A stretch of 64,000 nt of DNA from Xanthobacteraceae bacterium (GTDB lineage: Bacteria > Pseudomonadota > Alphaproteobacteria > Rhizobiales > Xanthobacteraceae), in NCBI GenBank assembly GCA_030041005.1, contig JASHOR010000164.1, positions 1-64,000 of the forward strand, given 5' to 3'. Shown here piece by piece: positions 38,361 to 47,045 of the stretch. How positions within the stretch are numbered: position 1 is the stretch's first letter; each line of letters opens with the position of its first letter. Both the position numbers and the translations under genes were made by a program. The notes beneath the pieces were generated by a model. It was not told where the DNA came from. It saw only the letters and a program-made list of their open reading frames with translations, and made no database searches.

Positions 38361-38837
38361 ATGTACACGCATATTCTTCTTCCTACCGACGGTTCAGAGC
38401 TCTCAAAGATGGCGCTTCATGAAGGTGTCGACTTGGCGAAAGCCCTTGAAGCTCGAGTAACGGTGATAACCGTAACGCCACCATTTCACGTGTCCAGCTT
38501 CAGTCCGTTCATGCTTCCGGACACGCCTGAGCAGCACCGGAAGCATATGGCGGCTCTAGCAACCCAAAACCTCGATGTAGCGAAAAAGATTGCCGGAGTG
38601 GCCGGCATTTCATGTGACGTCGTGCACGTCGAGCATGATCATCCTTACCGAGCAATCATCGATACGGCCCAGGACCGGGGATGTGATGCGATCCTCATGG
38701 CCTCGCATGGTCAACGTGGCGTGTCAGCTGTTGTGCTTGGCAGCGAAACCCTGAAGGTGCTGACCCACAGCACTATCCCGGTTATCGTATACCGTCAGCC
38801 ACGCGCCAGTGTCGCTCAGCTGCTTGCCGCTTCATAA
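38361..38837 (+). CDS. universal stress protein
   Basis: MYTHILLPTDGSELSKMALHEGVDLAKAL...DAILMASHGQRGVSAVVLGSETLKVLTHSTIPVIVYR. Confidence 0.93.
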   Translation: MYTHILLPTDGSELSKMALHEGVDLAKALEARVTVITVTPPFHVSSFSPFMLPDTPEQHRKHMAALATQNLDVAKKIAGVAGISCDVVHVEHDHPYRAIIDTAQDRGCDAILMASHGQRGVSAVVLGSETLKVLTHSTIPVIVYRQPRASVAQLLAAS

Positions 38838-38854
38838 ACCGATCTTGATCGCCC

Positions 38855-38932
38855 TCAGAACTTCAAGCGGACACGGAACTGCGCGCCGCGCGATAGATAA
38901 CCGGCACGCCGTTCTGTATAGAAGTAATCGCC
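38855..38932 (-). pseudogene. outer-membrane porin-like C-terminal remnant
   Basis: GDYFYTERRAGYLSRGAQFRVRLKF* (beta-strand pattern, C-terminal Phe). Confidence 0.4.
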
Positions 38933-38933
38933 A

Positions 38934-38947
38934 TTGATTTAGATCAA
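38934..38947. promoter_or_regulatory. FNR/FixK-type box TTGATTTAGATCAA (orphan)
   Basis: Perfect TTGAT-N4-ATCAA; no intact gene in the following ~370 bp. Confidence 0.75.
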
Positions 38948-39327
38948 TCCACCCCCGCTTTTGGATATGGCTTTTTTTGCTAAAAGCTATGGGAGGAGGC
39001 CACGCCACGCAACGATCGCGCCTATCATTTCGACCACAGAAATCTCCTTATAAAGGTTTCTATCGGCGCGGGAGCAGCGGTTGTGCCAATGCTAACCACG
39101 ACCGGACCCTAAGCGGCCGAGTGTGAATGCCATGTGAAGCGCACGGAAAATGCAAGAAGCTTGTAGGCAAGCACGACGCCATAAACCCGCGGCCGATCTA
39201 TCACTAATCGATGCGCTACGGGCAAGTTCCAGTGAACTTGACCTCGGGGCTATTGATCCAAACTCATTTGGGAAAAGAAAGGTCGGGCATCGCGCCCAGC
39301 CTGTTTGTTTGCTCGACTCGACTTCGC

Positions 39328-39492
39328 TTAGAAGCCGATCTTATCAATCCAGGTTTTGAGCTTGGCTGTAGAGAAGCCCTCGCCGTAGCCGGCCGGAACG
39401 GTATCGTCCTCATGGCCTAGCAGCGCCCAACGAATGTCCGACGGACAGTCGGCATCACGCGGCCGGTCTTCGGCGCGGTGCCGCAGACGGCA
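39328..39492 (-). pseudogene. tyrosine recombinase/phage integrase C-terminal remnant
   Basis: LRHRAEDRPRDADCPSDIRWALLGHEDDTVPAGYGEGFSTAKLKTWIDKIGF*: R-HR box, LLGH box and catalytic-Tyr-type GYGEGF; below the ORF-track length cutoff. Confidence 0.75.
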
Positions 39493-39665
39493 AGCGACGC
39501 TGGGCGGGCTGATAATCCGCTTAGCTCCCCACCCAAATTGATGGCGGGTCGCTCACGGAGTTCGAAAACGAACGTGTTGTTGGCAATAAGGATCGGAAAA
39601 GCTCATTCGCAGCTCCGACCAGTGGGAGTTCCGTAGCACGGAAAGTCACGTTGGTGGACGCACGG

Positions 39666-40163
39666 CTACCTTGCTGGGGCAGCATCAATCGGCTGCAAGC
39701 GACAGTCCCCGTGCCGTCTCGTGACAAAAGCTTCCGCAAGAATCAGTCCGATGAGGTGTATTGCCTGCAGTTCGCGGTGGTGTAGCTTTCCGTCCGCGGC
39801 GGCGACGCGCTGCGCTACGCGCATGACAACAGATCCAAGTGAGAGACCCGAGAGCGGACGGAATTTCTCCACGATGACGTTAGGAGCATTCCGATCGTCG
39901 AGCTCGCGTACCGTTGCATCGAAAGCTGCGGCGATGCGCTGCCGGGAAATAGAAGGAACAAATCCCTGGCGATCGATGAAGTGGACGAGTTCATCGCGCT
40001 CGACCTGCGCCACGAAGCCGTCCGCAATGGCTACCATTGCGCCTGCCATTACAAGCGCCTGCATCACCTCTTCATCGCACTGGCAGTTAAAATGGGCGGG
40101 GTACGCCGGCTCTCCCGGGCCCAAATGATACTCGTACACTTTAGATACCCTGCGTTTACGCAC
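39666..40163 (-). CDS. TerB-like (tellurite-resistance TerB family) protein
   Basis: VMQALVMAGAMVAIADGFVAQVERDELVHFIDRQGFVPSISRQRIAAAFDA...VAQRVAAADGKLHHRELQAIHLIGLIL. Confidence 0.65.
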   Translation of the reverse strand: MRKRRVSKVYEYHLGPGEPAYPAHFNCQCDEEVMQALVMAGAMVAIADGFVAQVERDELVHFIDRQGFVPSISRQRIAAAFDATVRELDDRNAPNVIVEKFRPLSGLSLGSVVMRVAQRVAAADGKLHHRELQAIHLIGLILAEAFVTRRHGDCRLQPIDAAPAR

Positions 40164-40503
40164 GCCTCCAACGTTGTTGAGGCCAGCGATTCAAGCCCAC
40201 CAATCCCGATATCCGAGAGAAGTTGAGCCAAAAGCTCACCTTTCTGCGGAAAGGCTGAATAATCGTACTTGTGAAGGGTGGTGTTGGTATGTCGCGCTTG
40301 CTTGACGCCCCGTTCGATTGCCTCGACGCTCCCGCAACCTACCAACAGGAGTTCGGGGGTGGAATTCGTGAGAATGCTGACGCCGAACTGAATACGTAGA
40401 AATACTGACGGTCGCGATTTCCGGAATAACTCTTGATTCTCTAATGCCTTACAGCAGGAAGACCTCCGGCGGTAACATCATCGTGTAGCTTACGTGAGCC
40501 GGG

Positions 40504-42183
40504 ATGAAGTTGTCGAAGCTATGGTGCCGCGCTTGTATAGCATTGCGCAAATCGGGTGACACGTTGGTCGATGGGGCGACAGGACTGATAGACCTTCCGC
40601 CGAACCCAGGACAGAAACGGGCGGCGATCATCGTCGTTGCAGCACTGCTCGCAGCATTCGTCCTTGTGGCCCCTTTTGTGGCCATCCCATTGCCGCCTTT
40701 CGCTGCCTTCAACCCCTTCCTGGATGCCATGATCCTGGTCACCGACCTGATCACCGCGCTTTTGCTGTTTGCGCATTTTTCGATTTCCCGGTCACGCGCA
40801 CTTTTAGTGCTCGCGGGCGGCTACCTCTTTGCAGCTTTCATTGTCATTCCACATGCGCTCACCTTTCCGGGAGCTTTTACACCGACAGGCCTGTTGGGCG
40901 CGGACACGCAGACCACGGCCTGGCTGTACAGGTTCTGGCATTTCGGCTTCCCGGTGGCCTTGCTCCTTTACGCCTGGCTCAAGGAGCAAAAGAGCGCGAT
41001 ATCGGTCAGGTCGGGCATTTGGTGGACCGTGGCGGTCGTAATCACGTTGGTATGCGCCCTGGTATTGCTGGCGACCGCGGGCGATTCACTGCTGCCGCCT
41101 CTCTTTGCCGATGGGGGCAAACTCAGTCCGGCGGGAATCTATGGCGTTGAATTCGATTTGTTGGTCAACGCAGCCGCCCTTGGATTCCTGTGGACTCGGC
41201 GGCGATCGGTACTCGATCTCTGGCTTATGGTCGTCGCCTGCGCGTCCGTCGCCGAAATTGCTCGTGGCACCGCACGTTTCAGTCTCGGCTTTTACGACAG
41301 TCGTGTCTTGTCACTCGTCACCTCGACGATCGTGCTGATTGTACTGCTTGAAGAGACGACGAAGCTATATGGACGCATCGCTCAGTCAAACATGCTGCTG
41401 CGGCGCGAACGAGATAACAAGTTGATGAACCTGGAAGCCGTGGTGGCGGCAATTTCGCATGAACTAAAGCAGCCCTTGGCGACGATCCTGGTGCGAGGCG
41501 GCACCGCATCACGATTTCTCGAACATGCGCCGCCAAACCTCGAAAAGGTGCGGTCGGCTCTCGACCAGATCCTGAGCGAGAGTCGCCGTGCGACGGAGAT
41601 ATTCAACAACATTCGCGAATTGTTCAATGCCGCCAAGGGAGCGCGAGTTTCGATCAACGTGAATGTACTGGCATTGGAAACATTGAGGCTTCTGCGGGAC
41701 GATCTGAAAGAACATGGTATTACGACGCACACCGAATTAATGACAGAACCGCGCCTTATTTTCGGCCATAAGGGCCAATTGCAAGAGGTTCTTATCAATT
41801 TGATTCACAATGCGATTGAGGCAATGGACTCAATTGACGATCGGTCACGCATTCGCATCCTGCGACTAAGGACGGATAATTACGACCGTGACGCCGTCGC
41901 CATCACGATAGAGGACACCGGACCGGGAATTAAATCGATAAAATTGGAAGCGATCTTCGATGCCTTTGTAACCACGAAGCCCCAGGGGACCGGATTGGGG
42001 CTGGCGATTTGCAGAATGATCGTCGAGCGCCATGGCGGCCAGCTTTTTGCATCGCCGTCCGATGAGGGAGGCGTTTTCCAACTTATCTTGCCTGTCGATT
42101 CGAGCGAAGAAGCAAGCAAGCCAGATGTGCAGTCGGACTCAAATCGAATTGCTGACCGCGATGCGTTGCTGCACGCCAAATGA
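40504..42183 (+). CDS. membrane (MASE-type) sensor histidine kinase
   Basis: Multiple N-terminal TM helices; AAISHELKQPLATI H-box, NLIHNAIEAMD, GPGIKSIKLEAIFDAFVTTKPQGTGLGLAICRMIVERHGG. Confidence 0.9.
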   Translation: MKLSKLWCRACIALRKSGDTLVDGATGLIDLPPNPGQKRAAIIVVAALLAAFVLVAPFVAIPLPPFAAFNPFLDAMILVTDLITALLLFAHFSISRSRALLVLAGGYLFAAFIVIPHALTFPGAFTPTGLLGADTQTTAWLYRFWHFGFPVALLLYAWLKEQKSAISVRSGIWWTVAVVITLVCALVLLATAGDSLLPPLFADGGKLSPAGIYGVEFDLLVNAAALGFLWTRRRSVLDLWLMVVACASVAEIARGTARFSLGFYDSRVLSLVTSTIVLIVLLEETTKLYGRIAQSNMLLRRERDNKLMNLEAVVAAISHELKQPLATILVRGGTASRFLEHAPPNLEKVRSALDQILSESRRATEIFNNIRELFNAAKGARVSINVNVLALETLRLLRDDLKEHGITTHTELMTEPRLIFGHKGQLQEVLINLIHNAIEAMDSIDDRSRIRILRLRTDNYDRDAVAITIEDTGPGIKSIKLEAIFDAFVTTKPQGTGLGLAICRMIVERHGGQLFASPSDEGGVFQLILPVDSSEEASKPDVQSDSNRIADRDALLHAK

Positions 42184-42234
42184 CAGCGCCAAGGCACAGG
42201 AGCGGGATTCCGGAGCAGCTGCGGGAGAGAGCAT

Positions 42235-42846
42235 ATGGCTAGAGAGGCCTGCGTGCATGTGGTCGAAGATGACCGGCCAATGCGAGAGTCGCTTGTCATG
42301 CTTGTTGAAGAATCGGGTTATCGGGCTCGTCCCTACGCTGCAGCGGAGGATTTTTTGTCGCTTGGTCCTGCGGCGGAGCCGGGATGTGTGGTCAGCGACG
42401 TGCGCATGCCGGGTATGGACGGCCTCACGCTGTTGCGGAAACTTCGATCCGGCGGATCTGCGCTGCCGCTGATATTGATCACCGGACATGGGGACGTCGC
42501 CATGGCGGTCGCCGCCATGAAGGCGGGTGCCGTCGATTTCATCGAAAAGCCTTTTGAGGCTGAGACGCTTCTTGGATCGATCGAAGCGGCACTGCGGACG
42601 CGCGGAGCCGATGTTGGTGCGGAAGAGGCGGAAGCGGCGCGCAAGCGACTGGGGCAATTGACGTCGCGCGAATACGAAGTGCTTCATCACATCGTCAGCG
42701 GCAAGTCCAACAAAGAGGCTGCTGTCAGCCTCAGCATAAGTCCGCGAACGATCGAGTCCCACCGCGCTCACATCATGGAAAAGACAAGCGTTAAGGGCTT
42801 GGCGGAGCTTGTTCGGCTTTGGTTGGCGGCGGGTAGCCGTCCGTAA
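42235..42846 (+). CDS. FixJ/NarL-type response regulator
   Basis: CVHVVEDDRPMRESL, VSDVRMPGMDGL, ITGHGDVAMAVAAMKAGAVDFIEKPF; LuxR HTH LTSREYEVLHHIVSGKSNKEAAVSLSISPRTIESHRAHIMEK. Confidence 0.92.
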   Translation: MAREACVHVVEDDRPMRESLVMLVEESGYRARPYAAAEDFLSLGPAAEPGCVVSDVRMPGMDGLTLLRKLRSGGSALPLILITGHGDVAMAVAAMKAGAVDFIEKPFEAETLLGSIEAALRTRGADVGAEEAEAARKRLGQLTSREYEVLHHIVSGKSNKEAAVSLSISPRTIESHRAHIMEKTSVKGLAELVRLWLAAGSRP

Positions 42847-43133
42847 CGCGGCGCTTTCGTGGCGTCGACTCTGCGGCCTGTGTGCGCCCTGCGTCTGGCG
42901 TTACCTCAGATTTTCCTTTACGTGAGATAGAGTGGCGTTTCACCCATACGACATTCGGATTCTCAAGACTGCGGAGGAATCCGGATTTCATCGTAAGGTT
43001 TCGCCATTTGCTGTAGCCGCAATTTTAAGGTTACGATGCAGTAGGAACTGCTTCCACGCCCCAGACCTATTTGAGCCCGGGGCCGGGTCGGCTAGACTAC
43101 TCTAGGTAGTGTCCGTCATCAGGAAGCAGCGTC

Positions 43134-43847
43134 TTGTCACCGGATGTAGCTGGAAACTATATCTTGCGGCTTCTTCCGCCCGGCGAGCGCGAGCGGATGC
43201 ACTCGCTTATGACCGCCCTGGATCTGAGACAAAACGACGTTGTGTATGCGCAAAATGCCGTCATCGAGAGCGTCTATTTTGTAGGATCGGGGCTCGTATC
43301 CCTGGTAAAAGTGGATGACGCCAGAAACGCTATAGAGGTCGGAATAGTTGGAAGAGAGGGGTTGCTGGGTGCCGAGGTTGTCCTTGGCGCGCGACGCTCG
43401 GCTGTTCAAGCGATTGTACAGATCGGCGGGCAAGCCTTCAGGATGCCCGCAGCCGCCTTTACGCAAATCTGCGCCGGCGCGCCGGCGCTTACATCTTACG
43501 TTGCAAGTTACATCTCTTTTTCTATTTTTCAGGCACAGCAGAACGCCTTCTGCTATGCGACGCATTCGATAGAAGAGCGTCTCTGCCGTTGGATATTGCA
43601 GGCACAGGATTTGACCCAAACGGATACTCTCGACCTCACTCAAGAGGCGTTGTCGCATGCGCTCGCGGTGCAACGAACCTCGCTCTCGACAGTGGCGCAT
43701 TCATTCCAGGAGGCCGGCTTCATTCGATATTCGCGAGGAAAGATACAGATCGTCGACCGGCTCGGGTTGGAACAGGCTGCCTGCGCCTGTTATGGCTTAT
43801 TAAGGCGGCAAGTGGCTGCCATCGTTCACGGCCAGACGACTCATTAG
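43134..43847 (+). CDS. Crp/FNR-family regulator (no FNR-type recognition helix)
   Basis: Cyclic-nucleotide-binding-like fold, C-terminal HTH (LTQEALSHALAVQRTSLSTVAHSFQEAGFIRYSRGKIQIVDR). Confidence 0.8.
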   Translation: MSPDVAGNYILRLLPPGERERMHSLMTALDLRQNDVVYAQNAVIESVYFVGSGLVSLVKVDDARNAIEVGIVGREGLLGAEVVLGARRSAVQAIVQIGGQAFRMPAAAFTQICAGAPALTSYVASYISFSIFQAQQNAFCYATHSIEERLCRWILQAQDLTQTDTLDLTQEALSHALAVQRTSLSTVAHSFQEAGFIRYSRGKIQIVDRLGLEQAACACYGLLRRQVAAIVHGQTTH

Positions 43848-44185
43848 CTGCACCGCTGGGCAATCTTCTCGGCCATGTCGTTATAGGTTTGCGCCAGCCT
43901 GAGCAGTCTCTCGCGACAATTGGGGTCAGTGAAGAGTTCAGCTAACGTACGGCATACCTCCGCCCGATTATTCCATCGACGCCACTTCGCGTCAGTGGAT
44001 TCAATCTCGTTCCATCTAAGGCCCGTAGGCATGGAGGGAATAATCGTTGAGAGAGATCGGTAAAAGTGAGCGGCTTCAAGGAGCCTGTTACGCTCGATGA
44101 CACGGGTCGCGCGGCGCGCTCGATCTTCAAAATAGCTCGCAGCGCGTGCAAAACCCGGCGGTGCTTCCGGCGGGAATCTAATCAC
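43844..44185 (-). CDS. hypothetical helical protein
   Basis: 113-aa ORF convergent with the Crp/FNR gene; no family recognised. Confidence 0.45.
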   Translation of the reverse strand: MIRFPPEAPPGFARAASYFEDRARRATRVIERNRLLEAAHFYRSLSTIIPSMPTGLRWNEIESTDAKWRRWNNRAEVCRTLAELFTDPNCRERLLRLAQTYNDMAEKIAQRCS

Positions 44186-44305
44186 TTACGCAACCAGCCC
44201 TGATTATCAGATGCCATCCGCTCTCCTTAACGGCATATCGGATAGCATCCAATAACAAAATAGAAGTAAATTCTACTCATCGCTCAGCATAAGTCCAGAG
44301 TATCC

Positions 44306-44325
44306 TATGTCGAGAACACGACATA
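44306..44325. promoter_or_regulatory. operator-like palindrome TATGTCG-AGAACA-CGACATA
   Basis: Perfect 7-bp inverted repeat with 6-nt spacer; near-identical copy at 44656. Confidence 0.65.
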
Positions 44326-44439
44326 CCAGTCAAATGAAATTGATTGTCGTTTCTCAGATGTAAAAATCAGTACTATTCGTTAACGGCGCGGCACTTATTC
44401 TCTGCCGTGGCGGCGATCAGGGTGACCACCGTGGTTGAA

Positions 44440-44545
44440 CTGTCACTCAAAAAACGCCTCCTTAGCGCCCCTGCGGCTACGATTATCAATTCGCGTTGGT
44501 CGGAGCGGAGACAGAATTCACGGACGGCCGGAAGCCGCGTCGAAC
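44440..44545 (+). pseudogene. fragment of an Omp25-like outer membrane protein gene
   Basis: GYDYQFALVGAETEFTDGRK matches the GYNYQINSLLVGAEADFT strand of the intact OMP downstream, in an isolated short frame. Confidence 0.45.
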
Positions 44546-44655
44546 ACAATTGCTGCCCAACGGGCCGTTATCCCGATCCAGTCTCCTTAGCCAGCGAGGA
44601 AACTACTGCCCCGGAAACGCCAGCTCTAGTGCAGTGCACAAAGACGTTGCCACGC

Positions 44656-44675
44656 TGTGTCGGGAACACGACATA
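44656..44675. promoter_or_regulatory. operator-like palindrome TGTGTCG-GGAACA-CGACATA
   Basis: Same arms/spacing as 44306 with 2 substitutions; 106 bp upstream of the OMP start 44782. Confidence 0.65.
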
Positions 44676-44781
44676 AGGCAAACGAAAAACGTTATCCAGT
44701 GTGATAAAATTGCACTATTCCATCGAGCTTTACCCAACTATTATCACTTTAGGATCTTCTTGTCCGAGAGGGGGCGGAATC

Positions 44782-46218
44782 ATGCCGCGGAAAAGAAGAA
44801 GATATGTCGCAGTTGTGGCCTTGGCACCGTTCCTCGCGATCACGGGTACCCACGCGGCCGAACTGCCAGTGAAAGCGCCGCCTTTGGCGCCCGTGGCGTC
44901 CTGGACCGGGTTCTATATCGGGGCCAACGCCGGCGGCGGTTTCAGCGAAAAGACCTTCATCGACAATTTCGTTCCGTTCGGCGACATCGGAGGGGTTGAC
45001 GCCACGCCGCATCCGACGGGATGGGCCGGGGGCCTCCAGGCAGGGTATAATTATCAGATTAATTCGCTGCTGGTCGGAGCCGAAGCAGATTTCACGTGGT
45101 TGGGAACTCAAAGCACGTTTTCCTGTTTTCCGTTGCTCGCTCCACAGACGTGCACCGCTGATCCGGAATGGGTCGGGGCGTTTGCAGGACGGCTTGGCGC
45201 GGTCGTAGGGCCGGCACTACTGTATGTCAGAGGCGGCCCAGCTTGGGTCCATGATACTTACACAGATGTTGCGCTCCCCGGTGCCCCACCGATTGCCGTC
45301 CCCGGCGATTTCTTCGTCGCGCACGAAACCAGGTTTGGGTGGACCGCGGGAGGGGGCATCGAATACATGTTCCTGCCCCAATGGTCGCTCCGAGTGGAAT
45401 ATGATTATTATGGGTTTCCCGATCAATCGGTCTCCTATTACGGTGACACAGGGGGATTCTTTACCGAGCTAATCAAGCAAAATATGCAGACGATAACCGC
45501 CGGCGTGAACTACCACTTTGGTGTCCCGGTGGTGGCAGCTCCAGTATATCCCACAAAGGCGCCGATCTCGAACACCAGCGGCACCTCCAATGTATTGGGA
45601 TTCACCGGATTCGACGTTTCGAAGCAGAGTGTCTACAGCTGGGTGGGCGCCTTAATCGCGCCCTGGCAAGACCTCGATACGTCCGGCGCGAGAGTATGGT
45701 TCTATGGGGAAGGAGGCGGGTACAAATACAACGCCGCAGGAACGGCGTTCCATGGAATCTACGAAAGTGGCGACGCGCTGGCCGGCTATGGATTTGAAGG
45801 GGAGCATTATTCAATCAATTTCCTCGCGGGCGTCAACGCTATCAATGAAATGGTATCGCCACACGACCCCGATAATTCCGTGCAGGGAACCGAGGTAGGC
45901 GCGAAGGTTCGCGGGGACGCGTACACGACTCCCACCACAAGCACCATGACGTACGGCGAAGCGGAATATTCGACCGCCTTCCAGACATGGTATGTGAGCC
46001 AAAAGGTCGGTTTCGACATAACGAATGGACGGCTGATTTATATCGGGCCGCAAGCTTCAGCCTTTGGCGATGAACGATTTAACCAATGGCGGGTGGGCGC
46101 GCATCTTTCAAACTTAAAGCTCGGAAAGCTCCAAATCGACTTGTCCGCCGGGTATGCAGACGACAGCGTCGTGGGGCCCGGGGCATACTCTACGGTCGAA
46201 TTAAGCGCTAACTTCTAG
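44782..46218 (+). CDS. outer membrane protein with an Omp25-type barrel fused to a BcsS-like barrel
   Basis: Signal peptide then WTGFYIGANAGGGF...ITAGVNYHF (complete first barrel), linker, LGFTGFDVSKQSVYSWVGALIAPWQDLDTSGARVWFYGEGGGYKY...VELSANF. Confidence 0.8.
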   Translation: MPRKRRRYVAVVALAPFLAITGTHAAELPVKAPPLAPVASWTGFYIGANAGGGFSEKTFIDNFVPFGDIGGVDATPHPTGWAGGLQAGYNYQINSLLVGAEADFTWLGTQSTFSCFPLLAPQTCTADPEWVGAFAGRLGAVVGPALLYVRGGPAWVHDTYTDVALPGAPPIAVPGDFFVAHETRFGWTAGGGIEYMFLPQWSLRVEYDYYGFPDQSVSYYGDTGGFFTELIKQNMQTITAGVNYHFGVPVVAAPVYPTKAPISNTSGTSNVLGFTGFDVSKQSVYSWVGALIAPWQDLDTSGARVWFYGEGGGYKYNAAGTAFHGIYESGDALAGYGFEGEHYSINFLAGVNAINEMVSPHDPDNSVQGTEVGAKVRGDAYTTPTTSTMTYGEAEYSTAFQTWYVSQKVGFDITNGRLIYIGPQASAFGDERFNQWRVGAHLSNLKLGKLQIDLSAGYADDSVVGPGAYSTVELSANF

Positions 46219-46338
46219 AGCGACCGCGGCGCGAGACTTGCCCCGTTCGTCTGAATCCGGGTGCGCTGCGGGCAGACGATCCACTCTCGATCCTCGTGCC
46301 GACGTTTGCCGAGTAGAGTAATTACTCGGCGGACCCAT

Positions 46339-46644
46339 CTATATCAAACATGTCCCGCGGCAGGGACAGCACGGATACGTCCGTGAAGATGGCAGTCCCA
46401 CGCTGGTTCGACTGACGGGCAGGTTGTCGCCTTCACCTTTCAACGATCCTTGACCGTCGGTGTTGTCATCGGCGTCGGACACGACTTCCCATTGCCCTTC
46501 TATCCTAGCAAGGAGTTCATATCCGCTTTCGATAATTCGCCACAGCTTACGAAACTGCGGCTCCATGCTCTGCTCGGCGTGAGCATGACACTTCTCAGCG
46601 GCAAACCTGTAGGCGCTCACCTTTGACATGGACTGCATCTCCAA
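46339..46644 (-). CDS. hypothetical protein
   Basis: YRFAAEKCHAHAEQSMEPQFRKLWRIIESGYELLARIE resembles short conserved rhizobial proteins; downstream part unconvincing. Confidence 0.4.
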   Translation of the reverse strand: MEMQSMSKVSAYRFAAEKCHAHAEQSMEPQFRKLWRIIESGYELLARIEGQWEVVSDADDNTDGQGSLKGEGDNLPVSRTSVGLPSSRTYPCCPCRGTCLI

Positions 46645-47045
46645 AAGGGAATCCCAAGTACTGCAATGCCGCGGTCTTCATGCCACGAGATCCGTACGCA
46701 CGTGGGATTGACATCGCCTGCGGCGCAGTCGCGCTCGTCTCTCGAATTCAAGGAACCGCTAGAACTCACCCTGGTTCGCGGTAAAATTCTGCTTTAAGGT
46801 CGCACTATTCGGCAAGTGTCCATTCGGGTAATAGATTTCAGACCGCGCGCCCACGAGAGAGATCACGTCCCTTACCGCGAACACGAAATCACGCGTTTGA
46901 AGATGACTTTGTACAATCGCATTGATAGACACTATCCATTAGTCTGACCGTATTTTCACTGATGACATCTGTCGAGTTGGCGACAAATAGTTGCGGAACA
47001 TTTGAAGCGATTTAGCTTTACAGTCATCAGAGAAAATTACAGTCT

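Noticed and set aside
39150-39420. Plus-strand 69-aa ORFs in this interval
   Set aside because: The minus strand reads as an integrase C-terminus, so the plus ORFs are likely spurious.
40064-40345. Minus-strand 93-aa ORF upstream of the TerB-like gene
   Set aside because: Overlaps the TerB-like reading in another frame; no family motif; possibly debris.
43134-43847. Calling this Crp/FNR protein the FixK that reads the island boxes
   Set aside because: Recognition helix lacks the FNR/FixK E-x-x-S-R signature, so the regulator is probably elsewhere.
44306-44675. NifA upstream activating sequences (TGT-N10-ACA)
   Set aside because: Pattern fits, but no convincing sigma-54 -24/-12 element was seen downstream; kept only as an operator-like palindrome.
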